64,000 nt of DNA. Origin: Ectobius pallidus (lineage: Eukaryota; Arthropoda; Insecta; Blattodea; Ectobiidae). The translations under genes and the position numbers were made by a program. Shown here one piece after another: positions 1-12,818 of the stretch. Under the pieces are notes generated by a model that made no database searches, was not told where the DNA came from, and was given only the letters and a program-made list of their open reading frames with translations. How positions within the stretch are numbered: position 1 is the first letter of the stretch; the number at the start of each line of letters is the position of its first letter. Location of the stretch: positions 152,656,778 through 152,720,777 of the forward strand of contig CAXKWD010000009.1 in the NCBI GenBank assembly GCA_964059195.1, read 5' to 3'.

Positions 1-1061
1 GACATCAGCTTATTCATAGAGAAAAGCTTTTTTCTTCTGGTGTCTGCACCAGCCAATTTATACATATGGGAAATCTTTCTCTTGTGATGTCTGTTAAAAA
101 GTATTTTCATAATTTTACTCGCACACAGTAGACTTTTCTAAGCGTTGTGCATGCAAAAGCATTTCCAAAGAAGGGTCACCACCCATACCTTAGAAAAATC
201 ATTGTCCTGTGACAAGTGTACAAAATTATTTTCTCATAGAAGTTCAGAACACATCGGCTCACTCATACTGGAGAGAAACCGTTTTTGTGTAGTGTTTGTG
301 GAAACGTTTTTCTCGAGGAAATGACGTGAAAACATAAGCCTTTTCGTTCTAGAGAGAACCTTTTCTCATGTGATATCTGTTCCAAGGCAATTTCACAGAA
401 ATCTTGTCTCAAGTAAGAAATATGAAAGTATTTTCGTCTGCTGCAGCCATTTTATGAGCTGTACACTTTCTCGTTTTTGATTGCGAATGCTCATTGCCGT
501 GCCACAGATTGCGTTGATCTTTACGGTTAAGTTTCTATCTGAATGGCCCATTATTATGAACACTTTATGTCGAAAAGAATTTTAATGTTTAAAATATCCA
601 AATATGGCGACTAAAGCATAGTAATTGGAATATAATGCCATGTCCCTCCAACTACCATGGATTATAACCATAGTACTTTGAATGCTATATTACGTCCTTC
701 CAACTACCATGGACTGCAACCATAGTAGTTTGAACGCTACGTCATGTTCTTCCAACTACCATGAAATTAGCCATAGTAATTAGAATGCTTGACGTTTATC
801 TAACTACCATGGATTTTTTATCATTAGTGATTAATTTACTTATTGATGATTTTTAAATTTCTGGCTGATTGGAGGTGATCATTATTTTACGTATTATGTT
901 TATGTTTTGCAAATAAGCCTCCCACGCCCAAACGGTGAACGGTAAAGGCTTGTTTTTCTATGTTGCTAAATGTATTTATTGCGTGTGCTCCCTATGTGAA
1001 TGTAATGTGATAGATACCACATAACAAAGTGCAAAAACCGGTCTGAGATAAACTTTGATAT
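1..1061 (+). pseudogene. Array unit 0 (3' part): last finger block plus spacer
   Basis: The window opens inside a unit. Bases 1 to about 412 are the end of the unit: a fragment of the preceding block plus the fourth block, with decayed fingers (for example an open stretch reading PFSCDIC near 358-385). About 413-1061 is the spacer, with the 52-bp hairpin sub-repeats at 639-812 and a conserved tract around 915-1050. The finger reading frame is broken by stops and frameshifts. It is the same sequence that ends units 1-8. Confidence 0.85.
639..812 (+). repeat. 52-bp hairpin-forming sub-repeats in the spacer (present in every unit)
   Basis: ACTACCATGG/A occurs at 651, 703, 755 and 803 (periods 52, 52 and 48). 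Each is followed after about 8-10 bases by CCATAGTA(G/A)TT, nearly its reverse complement, so each repeat can fold into a short hairpin. The cluster recurs in every spacer, for example near 3,590, 6,530 and 37,340, and inverted near 43,320-43,500. No promoter or protein-coding signal was recognised in it. Confidence 0.75.
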
Positions 1062-4000
1062 ATGTCCAACACAGTAGACTTTTCTAAGCGTTGTGCACAC
1101 AAAAGCTTTTCCAAAGAAGGGTCATTACCCATACGAGAGAAAAATCATTGTCGTGTGACGAGTGTACAGAATTATTTTCTCATAGAAGTAAGTTCAGAAT
1201 CCATCGGTTTTCATACTGGAGAGAAACCGCTTTTGTGTAGTGTCTGTAGAAACGTTTTTTCTCGAGGAAATGACGTGAAAACAATCCTTTTCATTCCAGA
1301 GAAAAGCTTTTCTCATGTGATATCTGTACCAAGGAATTTTTCGTTCGGAGTATTCTCAAACAACATCTATTCTGTCATACAGGAGAGAGGAGTTTCTCTT
1401 GTGACATCTGTCAAGAGATTTTCTGTTAAATGATGAATCAAGAGACATTAGTTAATTCATACAGGAGAGAAACCGTTCAGATGTGATATCTGTTTCAAAG
1501 TATATTTTACATAGACATCACTTCAAATAGCATTTGCTTATTAATACAGTAGAGAAATTTTCTCGAGTAGTGTCTGTTTCAAGTAATTTTGCGCTGAAAG
1601 ATCATTGAAGAGACATCAGCTTATTTATAGAGAAAAGCTTTTTTCTTGTGGTGTCTGCACCAGCCGATTTTTACAGGAGGAAAATCTTTGTCTACTGATG
1701 TCTGTTTCAAAGTATTTTCATAAAGTTACTCGCACACAGTAGACTTTTCGAAGCGTTGTGGATACAAAAGCATTTCCAAAGAAGGGTCATTACCCATACG
1801 AGAGAAAAATCATTGTCCTGTGACGAGTGTACAGAATTAGTTTCTCATAGAAATTCAGAATACATCGGCTTACTCATACTGGAGAGAAACCGTTTTTGTG
1901 TAGTGTCTGTGTAAACTTTTTTCTCGAGGAAACGACGTGAAAACGTAAGCCTTTTCATTCCAGAGAGAAGCTTTTCTCATGTGATATCTGTACCAAGGCA
2001 TTTTCCGTTCGGAGTAATCTCAAACAACAGCTACTCTGTCATACAGGGGAAAGGGGTTTCTCTTGTGACATCTGTTCCAAGATATTTTCTGTTAAAAGAA
2101 TTCTCAAGAGACATTAGGTAATTCATACAGGAGAGAAACCGTTCACTTGTGATATCTGTTTCAAAGTATTTTTACATAGACATTACTTCAAATAGCATTT
2201 TCTTATTTATACAGAGGAGAAGATTTCTCGTGTAGTGACTGTTTCAAGTAATTTTCCGCTGAAAGATAATTGAAGAGACATCAGCTTATTTATTCAGAAA
2301 AGTTTTTTCTTGTGGTGTCTGCACCATCCAATTTATACAAATGGGAAATCTTTCTCTTGTGATGTCAGTTTCAAAGTATTTTCATTAAGTTACTCGCACA
2401 CAGTAGACTTTTCTAAGCGTTGTGCATACAAAAGCATTTCCAAAGAAGGGTCACTACCCATACCAGAGAAAAATCATTGTGTGACGACTGTACAGAATTA
2501 TTTTCTCATAGAAGTTCAGAATACATCGGCTTACTCATACTGGAGAGAAACCGTTTTTCTGTAGTGTCTGTGGAAACGTTTTTCTCGAGGAAATGACGTG
2601 AAAACATAAGCCTTTTCATTCCAGAGAGAAGCTTTTCTCATGTGATATCTGTACAAGGGCATTTTTTGTTCATAGTAATCTCAAACTACATTTACTCGGT
2701 CATACAGGAGAGAAGAGTTTCTCTTGAAGCATCTGTTCCAAGACATTTTCTGTTATAAGAATACTCAAGAGACATTAGTTATTTCACACCGGAGAGAAAC
2801 CGTTCACTTGTTATATCTGTTTCAAAGTATTTTTTACATATACATCACGTCAAATAGCATTTCCTTATTCATATAGGGGAGAAGTTTTTCTGGTGTAGTG
2901 TCTGTTTCATGTAATTTCCCGCTGAAAGATCATTGAAGAGACATCAGCTTATTCATAGAGAAAAGCTTTTTTCTTCTGGTGTCTGCACCAGCCAATTTAT
3001 ACATATGGGAAATCTTTCTCTTGTGATGTCTGTTAAAAAGTAATTTCATAATTTTACTCGCACACAGTAGACTTTTCTAAGCGTTGTGCATGCAAAAGCA
3101 TTTCCAAAGAAGGGTCACCACCCATACCTTAGAAAAATCATTGTCCTGTGACAAGTGTACAAAATTATTTTCTCATAGAAGTTCAGAACACATCGGCTTA
3201 CTCATACTGGAGAGAAACCGTTTTTGTGTAGTGTTTGTGGAATCGTTTATCTCGAGGAAATGACGTGAAAACATAAGCCTTTTCGTTCTAGAGAGAACCT
3301 TTTCTCATGTGATATCTGTTCCAAGGCAATTTCACAGAAATCTTGTCTCAAGTAAGAAATATGAAAGTATTTTCGTCTGCTGCAGCCATTTTATGAGCTG
3401 TACACTTTCTCGTTTTTTATTGCGAATGCTCATTGCCGTGCCACAGATTGCGTTGATCTTTACGGTTAAGTTTCTATCTGAATGGCCCATTATTATGAAC
3501 ACTTTATGTCGAAAAGAATTTTAATGTTTAAAATATCCAAATATGGCGACTAAAGCATAGTAATTGGAATATAATGCCATGTCCCTCCAACTACCATGGA
3601 TTATAACCATAGTACTTTGAATGCTATATTACGTCCTTCCAACTACCATGGACTGCAACCATAGTAGTTTGAACGCTACGTCATGTTCTTCCAACTACCA
3701 TGAAATGAGCCATAGTAATTAGAATGCTTGACGTTTATCTAACTACCATGGATTTTTTATCATTAGTGATTAATTTACTTATTGATGATTTTTAAATTTC
3801 TGGCTGATTGGAGGTGATCATTATTTTACGTATTATGTTTATGTTTTGCAAATAAGCCTCCCACGCCCAAACGGTGAACGGTAAAGGCTTGTTTTTCTAT
3901 GTTGCTAAATGTATTTATTGCGTGTGCTCCCTATGTGAATGTAATGTGATAGATACCACATAACAAAATGCAAAAACCGGTCTGAGATAAACTTTGATAT
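1062..4000 (+). pseudogene. Array unit 1: decayed C2H2 zinc-finger unit
   Basis: 2939 bp, with blocks near 1071, 1740, 2400 and 3066 and a spacer from about 3354. The first open frame (1062-1433, 123 codons) is the longest in the array. It contains HTGEKPLLCSVCRNVF, one linker and one C-x2-C half-finger. It is longer than the 74-codon version in other units because two bases (TA) are missing near 1283. This is a chance extension, since the added residues do not continue the finger pattern. Confidence 0.85.
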
Positions 4001-6941
4001 ATGTCCAGCACAGTAGACTTTTCTAAGCGTTGTGCATACAAAAGCTTTTCCAAAGAAGGGTCATTACCCATACGAGAGAAAAATCATTGTCGTGTGACGA
4101 GTGTACAGAATTATTTTCTCATAGAAGTAAGTTCAGAATCCATCGGTTTTCATACTGGAGAGAAACCGCTTTTTTGTAGTGTCTGTAGAAACGTTTTTTC
4201 TCGAGGAAATGACGTGAAAACATAATCCTTTTCATTCCAGAGAAAAGCTTTTCTCATGTGATATCTGTACCAAGGAATTTTTCGTTCGGAGTATTCTCAA
4301 ACAACATCTATTCTGTCATACAGGAGAGAGGAGTTTCTCTTGTGACATCTGTCAAGAGATTTTCTGTTAAATGATGAATCAAGAGACATTAGTTAATTCA
4401 TACAGGAGAGAAACCGTTCAGATGTGATATCTGTTTCAAAGTATATTTTACATAGACATCACTTCAAATAGCATTTGCTTATTAATACAGTAGAGAAATT
4501 TTCTCGAGTAGTGTCTGTTTCAAGTAATTTTGCGCTGAAAGATCATTGAAGAGACATCAGCTTATTTATAGAGAAAAGCTTTTTTCTTGTGGTGTCTGCA
4601 CCAGCCGATTTTTACAGGAGGAAAATCTTTGTCTACTGATGTCTGTTTCAAAGTATTTTCATAAAGTTACTCGCACACAGTAGACTTTTCGAAGCGTTGT
4701 GGATACAAAAGCATTTCCAAAGAAGGGTCATTACCCATACGAGAGAAAAATCATTGTCCTGTGACGAGTGTACAGAATTAGTTTCTCATAGAAATTCAGA
4801 ATACATCGGCTTACTCATACTGGAGAGAAACCGTTTTTGTGTAGTGTCTGTGTAAACTTTTTTCTCGAGGAAACGACGTGAAAACGTAAGCCTTTTCATT
4901 CCAGAGAGAAGCTTTTCTCATGTGATATCTGTACCAAGGCATTTTCCGTTCGGAGTAATCTCAAACAACAGCTACTCTGTCATACAGGGGAAAGGGGTTT
5001 CTCTTGTGACATCTGTTCCAAGATATTTTCTGTTAAAAGAATTCTCAAGAGACATTAGGTAATTCATACAGGAGAGAAACCGTTCACTTGTGATATCTGT
5101 TTCAAAGTATTTTTACATAGACATTACTTCAAATAGCATTTTCTTATTTATACAGGGGAGAAGATTTCTCGTGTAGTGACTGTTTCAAGTAATTTTCCGC
5201 TGAAAGATAATTGAAGAGACATCAGCTTATTTATTCAGAAAAGTTTTTTCTTGTGGTGTCTGCACCAGCCAATTTATACAAATGGGAAATCTTTCTCTTG
5301 TGATGTCTGTTTCAAAGTATTTTCATTAAGTTACTCGCACACAGTAGACTTTTCTAAGCGTTGTGCATACAAAAGCATTTCCAAAGAAGGGTCACTACCC
5401 ATACCAGAGAAAAATCATTGTGTGACGACTGTACAGAATTATTTTCTCATAGAAGTTCAGAATACATCGGCTTACTCATACTGGAGAGAAACCGTTTTTC
5501 TGTAGTGTCTGTGGAAACGTTTTTCTCGAGGAAATGACGTGAAAACATAAGCCTTTTCATTCCAGAGAGAAGCTTTTCTCATGTGATATCTGTACAAGGG
5601 CATTTTTTGTTCATAGTAATCTCAAACTACATTTACTCGGTCATACAGGAGAGAAGAGTTTCTCTTGAAGCATCTGTTCCAAGACATTTTCTGTTATAAG
5701 AATACTCAAGAGACATTAGTTATTTCACACCGGAGAGAAACCGTTCACTTGTTATATCTGTTTCAAAGTATTTTTTACATATACATCACGTCAAATAGCA
5801 TTTCCTTATTCATATAGGGGAGAAGTTTTTCTGGTGTAGTGTCTGTTTCATGTAATTTCCCGCTGAAAGATCATTGAAGAGACATCAGCTTATTCATAGA
5901 GAAAAGCTTTTTTCTTCTGGTGTCTGCACCAGCCAATTTATACATATGGGAAATCTTTCTCTTGTGATGTCTGTTAAAAAGTAATTTCATAATTTTACTC
6001 GCACACAGTAGACTTTTCTAAGCGTTGTGCATGCAAAAGCATTTCCAAAGAAGGGTCACCACCCATACCTTAGAAAAATCATTGTCCTGTGACAAGTGTA
6101 CAAAATTATTTTCTCATAGAAGTTCAGAACACATCGGCTTACTCATACTGGAGAGAAACCGTTTTTGTGTAGTGTTTGTGGAATCGTTTTTCTCGAGGAA
6201 ATGACGTGAAAACATAAGCCTTTTCGTTCTAGAGAGAACCTTTTCTCATGTGATATCTGTTCCAAGGCAATTTCACAGAAATCTTGTCTCAAGTAAGAAA
6301 TATGAAAGTATTTTCGTCTGCTGCAGCCATTTTATGAGCTGTACACTTTCTCGTTTTTTATTGCGAATGCTCATTGCCGTGCCACAGATTGCGTTGATCT
6401 TTACGGTTAAGTTTCTATCTGAATGGCCCATTATTATGAACACTTTATGTCGAAAAGAATTTTAATGTTTAAAATATCCAAATATGGCGACTAAAGCATA
6501 GTAATTGGAATATAATGCCATGTCCCTCCAACTACCATGGATTATAACCATAGTACTTTGAATGCTATATTACGTCCTTCCAGCTACCATGGACTGCAAC
6601 CATAGTAGTTTGAACGCTACGTCATGTTCTTCCAACTACCATGAAATTAGCCATAGTAATTAGAATGCTTGACGTTTATCTAACTACCATGGATTTGCAA
6701 TCGTTAGTGATTAATTTACTTATTGATGATTTTTAAATTTCTGGCTGATTGGAGGTGATCATTATTTTACGTATTATGTTTATGTTTTGCAAATAAGCCT
6801 CCCACGCCCAAACGGTGAACGGTAAAGGCTTGTTTTTCTATGTTGCTAAATGTATTTATTGCGTGTGCTCCCTATGTGAATGTAATGTGATAGATACCAC
6901 ATAACAAAATGCAAAAACCGGTCTGAGATAAACTTTGATAT
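4001..6941 (+). pseudogene. Array unit 2: decayed C2H2 zinc-finger unit
   Basis: 2941 bp. Same four-block architecture, with the 74-codon (MSST...) opening frame followed by a stop. Its spacer carries the ATTTGCAATCG variant near 6691, where units 0 and 1 have ATTTTTTATCA, so spacer variants are mosaic between neighbours. No intact finger array. Confidence 0.85.
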
Positions 6942-9881
6942 ATGTCCAGCACAGTAGACTTTTCTAAGCGTTGTGCATACAAAAGCTTTTCCAAAGAAGG
7001 GTCATTACCCATACGAGAGAAAAATCATTGTCGTGTGACGAGTGTACAGAATTATTTTCTCATAGAAGTAAGTTCAGAATCCATCGGTTTTCATACTGGA
7101 GAGAAACCGCTTTTTTGTAGTGTCTGTAGAAACGTTTTTTCTCGAGGAAATGACGTGAAAACATAATCCTTTTCATTCCAGAGAAAAGCTTTTCTCATGT
7201 GATATCTGTACCAAGGAATTTTTCGTTCGGAGTATTCTCAAACAACATCTATTCTGTCATACAGGAGAGAGGAGTTTCTCTTGTGACATCTGTCAAGAGA
7301 TTTTCTGTTAAATGATGAATCAAGAGACATTAGTTAATTCATACAGGAGAGAAACCGTTCAGATGTGATATCTGTTTCAAAGTATATTTTACATAGACAT
7401 CACTTCAAATAGCATTTGCTTATTAATACAGTAGAGAAATTTTCTCGAGTAGTGTCTGTTTCAAGTAATTTTGCGCTGAAAGATCATTGAAGAGACATCA
7501 GCTTATTTATAGAGAAAAGCTTTTTTCTTGTGGTGTCTGCACCAGCCGATTTTTACAGGAGGAAAATCTTTGTCTACTGATGTCTGTTTCAAAGTATTTT
7601 CATAAAGTTACTCGCACACAGTAGACTTTTCGAAGCGTTGTGGATACAAAAGCATTTCCAAAGAAGGGTCATTACCCATACGAGAGAAAAATCATTGTCC
7701 TGTGACGAGTGTACAGAATTAGTTTCTCATAGAAATTCAGAATACATCGGCTTACTCATACTGGAGAGAAACCGTTTTTGTGTAGTGTCTGTGTAAACTT
7801 TTTTCTCGAGGAAACGACGTGAAAACGTAAGCCTTTTCATTCCAGAGAGAAGCTTTTCTCATGTGATATCTGTACCAAGGCATTTTCCGTTCGGAGTAAT
7901 CTCAAACAACAGCTACTCTGTCATACAGGGGAAAGGGGTTTCTCTTGTGACATCTGTTCCAAGATATTTTCTGTTAAAAGAATTCTCAAGAGACATTAGG
8001 TAATTCATACAGGAGAGAAACCGTTCACTTGTGATATCTGTTTCAAAGTATTTTTACATAGACATTACTTCAAATAGCATTTTCTTATTTATACAGGGGA
8101 GAAGATTTCTCGTGTAGTGACTGTTTCAAGTAATTTTCCGCTGAAAGATAATTGAAGAGACATCAGCTTATTTATTCAGAAAAGTTTTTTCTTGTGGTGT
8201 CTGCACCAGCCAATTTATACAAATGGGAAATCTTTCTCTTGTGATGTCTGTTTCAAAGTATTTTCATTAAGTTACTCGCACACAGTAGACTTTTCTAAGC
8301 GTTGTGCATACAAAAGCATTTCCAAAGAAGGGTCACTACCCATACCAGAGAAAAATCATTGTGTGACGACTGTAGAGAATTATTTTCTCATAGAAGTTCA
8401 GAATACATCGGCTTACTCATACTGGAGAGAAACCGTTTTTCTGTAGTGTCTGTGGAAACGTTTTTCTCGAGGAAATGACGTGAAAACATAAGCCTTTTCA
8501 TTCCAGAGAGAAGCTTTTCTCATGTGATATCTGTACAAGGGATTTTTTGTTCATAGTAATCTCAAACTACATTTACTCGGTCATACAGGAGAGAAGAGTT
8601 TCTCTTGAAGCATCTGTTCCAAGACATTTTCTGTTATAAGAATACTCAAGAGACATTAGTTATTTCACACCGGAGAGAAACCGTTCACTTGTTATATCTG
8701 TTTCAAAGTATTTTTTACATATACATCACTTCAAATAGCATTTCCTTATTCATATAGGGGAGATGTTTTTCTGGTGTAGTGTCTGTTTCATGTAATTTCC
8801 CGCTGAAAGATCATTGAAGAGACATCAGCTTATTCATAGAGAAAAGCTTTTTTCTTCTGGTGTCTGCACCAGCCAATTTATACATATGGGAAATCTTTCT
8901 CTTGTGATGTCTGTTAAAAAGTATTTTCATAATTTTACTCGCACACAGTAGACTTTTCTAAGCGTTGTGCATGCAAAAGCATTTCCAAAGAAGGGTCACC
9001 ACCCATACCTTAGAAAAATCATTGTCCTGTGACAAGTGTACAAAATTATTTTCTCATAGAAGTTCAGAACACATCGGCTTACTCATACTGGAGAGAAACC
9101 GTTTTTGTGTAGTGTTTGTGGAAACGTTTTTCTCGAGGAAATGACGTGAAAACATAAGCCTTTTCGTTCTAGAGAGAACCTTTTCTCATGTGATATCTGT
9201 TCCAAGGCAATTTCACAGAAATCTTGTCTCAAGTAAGAAATATGAAAGTATTTTCGTCTGCTGCAGCCATTTTATGAGCTGTACACTTTCTCGTTTTTGA
9301 TTGCGAATGCTCATTGCCGTGCCACAGATTGCGTTGATCTTTACGGTTAAGTTTCTATCTGAATGGCCCATTATTATGAACACTTTATGTCGAAAAGAAT
9401 TTTAATGTTTAAAATATCCAAATATGGCGACTAAAGCATAGTAATTGGAATATAATGCCATGTCCCTCCAACTACCATGGATTATAACCATAGTACTTTG
9501 AATGCTATATTACGTCCTTCCAGCTACCATGGACTGCAACCATAGTAGTTTGAACGCTACGTCATGTTCTTCCAACTACCATGAAATTAGCCATAGTAAT
9601 TAGAATGCTTGACGTTTATCTAACTACCATGGATTTGCAATCGTTAGTGATTAATTTACTTATTGATGATTTTTAAATTTCTGGCTGATTGGAGGTGATC
9701 ATTATTTTACGTATTATGTTTATGTTTTGCAAATAAGCCTCCCACGCCCAAACGGTGAACGGTAAAGGCTTGTTTTTCTATGTTGCTAAATGTATTTATT
9801 GCGTGTGCTCCCTATGTGAATGTAATGTGATAGATACCACATAACAAAGTGCAAAAACCGGTCTGAGATAAACTTTGATAT
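6942..9881 (+). pseudogene. Array unit 3: decayed C2H2 zinc-finger unit
   Basis: 2940 bp. Four blocks plus spacer. Private or shared variants include GTAGAGAATTATT near 8371 (shared with unit 4) and a one-base loss in the run after GTACAAGGG near 8540. The spacer is of the GCAATCG type. Stops and frameshifts are as in the other units. Confidence 0.85.
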
Positions 9882-12818
9882 ATGTCCAACACAGTAGACT
9901 TTTCTAAGCGTTGTGCACACAAAAGCTTTTCCAAAGAAGGGTCATTACCCATACGAGAGAAAAATCATTGTCGTGTGACGAGTGTACAGAATTATTTTCT
10001 CATAGAAGTAAGTTCAGAATCCATCGGTTTTCATACTGGAGAGAAACCGCTTTTGTGTAGTGTCTGTAGAAACGTTTTTTCTCGAGGAAATGACGTGAAA
10101 ACATAATCCTTTTCATTCCAGAGAAAAGCTTTTCTCATGTGATATCTGTACCAAGGAATTTTTCGTTCGGAGTATTCTCAAACAACATCTATTCTGTCAT
10201 ACAGGAGAGAGGAGTTTCTCTTGTGACATCTGTCAAGAGATTTTCTGTTAAATGATGAATCAAGAGACATTAGTTAATTCATACAGGAGAGAAACCGTTC
10301 AGATGTGATATCTGTTTCAAAGTATATTTTACATAGACATCACTTCAAATAGCATTTGCTTATTAATACAGTAGAGAAATTTTCTCGAGTAGTGTCTGTT
10401 TCAAGTAATTTTGCGCTGAAAGATCATTGAAGAGACATCAGCTTATTTATAGAGAAAAGCTTTTTTCTTGTGGTGTCTGCACCAGCCGATTTTTACAGGA
10501 GGAAAATCTTTGTCTACTGATGTCTGTTTCAAAGTATTTTCATAAAGTTACTCGCACACAGTAGACTTTTCGAAGCGTTGTGGATACAAAAGCATTTCCA
10601 AAGAAGGGTCATTACCCATACGAGAGAAAAATTATTGTCCTGTGACGAGTGTACAGAATTAGTTTCTCATAGAAATTCAGAATACATCGGCTTACTCATA
10701 CTGGAGAGAAACCGTTTTTGTGTAGTGTCTGTGTAAACTTTTTTCTCGAGGAAATGACGTGAAAACGTAAGCCTTTTCATTCCAGAGAGAAGCTTTTCTC
10801 ATGTGATATCTGTACCAAGGCATTTTCCGTTCGGAGTAATCTCAAACAACAGCTACTCTGTCATACAGGGGAAAGGGGCTCTTGTGACATCTGTTCCAAG
10901 ATATTTTCTGTTAAAAGATTACTCAAGAGACATTAGGTAATTCATACAGGAGAGAAACCGTTCACTTGTGATATCTGTTTCAAAGTATTTTTACATAGAC
11001 ATTACTTCAAATAGCATTTTCTTATTTATACAGGGGAGAAGATTTCTCGTGTAGTGACTGTTTCAAGTAATTTTCCGCTGAAAGATAATTGAAGAGACAT
11101 CAGCTTATTTATTCAGAAAAGTTTTTTCTTGTGGTGTCTGCACCAGCCAATTTATACAAATGGGAAATCTTTCTCTTGTGATGTCTGTTTCAAAGTATTT
11201 TCATTAAGTTACTCGCACACAGTAGACTTTTCTAAGCGTTGTGCATACAAAAGCATTTCCAAAGAAGGGTCACTACCCATACCAGAGAAAAATCATTGTG
11301 TGACGACTGTAGAGAATTATTTTCTCATAGAAGTTCAGAATACATCGGCTTACTCATACTGGAGAGAAACCGTTTTTCTGTAGTGTCTGTGGAAACGTTT
11401 TTCTCGAGGAAATGACGTGAAAACATAAGCCTTTTCATTCCAGAGAGAAGCTTTTCTCATGTGATATCTGTACAAGGGATTTTTTGTTCATAGTAATCTC
11501 AAACTACATTTACTCGGTCATACAGGAGAGAAGAGTTTCTCTTGAAGCATCTGTTCCAAGACATTTTCTGTTATAAGAATACTCAAGAGACATTAGTTAT
11601 TTCACACCGGAGAGAAACCGTTCACTTGTTATATCTGTTTCAAAGTATTTTTTACATATACATCACTTCAAATAGCATTTCCTTATTCATATAGGGGAGA
11701 TGTTTTTCTGGTGTAGTGTCTGTTTCATGTAATTTCCCGCTGAAAGATCATTGAAGAGACATCAGCTTATTCATAGAGAAAAGCTTTTTTCTTCTGGTGT
11801 CTGCACCAGCCAATTTATACATATGGGAAATCTTTCTCTTGTGATGTCTGTTAAAAAGTATTTTCATAATTTTACTCGCACACAGTAGACTTTTCTAAGC
11901 GTTGTGCATGCAAAAGCATTTCCAAAGAAGGGTCACCACCCATACCTTAGAAAAATCATTGTCCTGTGACAAGTGTACAAAATTATTTTCTCATAGAAGT
12001 TCAGAACACATCGGCTTACTCATACTGGAGAGAAACCGTTTTTGTGTAGTGTTTGTGGAAACGTTTTTCTCGAGGAAATGACGTGAAAACATAAGCCTTT
12101 TCGTTCTAGAGAGAACCTTTTCTCATGTGATATCTGTTCCAAGGCAATTTCACATAAATCTTGTCTCAAGTAAGAAATATGAAAGTATTTTCGTCTGCTG
12201 CAGCCATTTTATGAGCTGTACACTTTCTCGTTTTTGATTGCGAATGCTCATTGCCGTGCCACAGATTGCGTTGATCTTTACGGTTAAGTTTCTATCTGAA
12301 TGGCCCATTATTATGAACACTTTATGTCGAAAAGAATTTTAATGTTTAAAATATCCAAATATGGCGACTAAAGCATAGTAATTGGAATATAATGCCATGT
12401 CCCTCCAACTACCATGGATTATAACCATAGTACTTTGAATGCTATATTACGTCCTTCCAGCTACCATGGACTGCAACCATAGTAGTTTGAACGCTACGTC
12501 ATGTTCTTCCAACTACCATGAAATTAGCCATAGTAATTAGAATGCTTGACGTTTATCTAACTACCATGGATTTGCAATCGTTAGTGATTAATTTACTTAT
12601 TGATGATTTTTAAATTTCTGGCTGATTGGAGGTGATCATTATTTTACGTATTATGTTTATGTTTTGCAAATAAGCCTCCCACGCCCAAACGGTGAACGGT
12701 AAAGGCTTGTTTTTCTATGTTGCTAAATGTATTTATTGCGTGTGCTCCCTATGTGAATGTAATGTGATAGATACCACATAACAAAGTGCAAAAACCGGTC
12801 TGAGATAAACTTTGATAT
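9882..12818 (+). pseudogene. Array unit 4: decayed C2H2 zinc-finger unit
   Basis: 2937 bp, the shortest of the regular units. It has lost three bases in the GGGGTTTCTCTTG tract near 10,878, and the third-block variants match unit 3. Opening frame is of the MSNT type, and the spacer is of the GCAATCG type. Non-coding by the same criteria as its neighbours. Confidence 0.85.
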
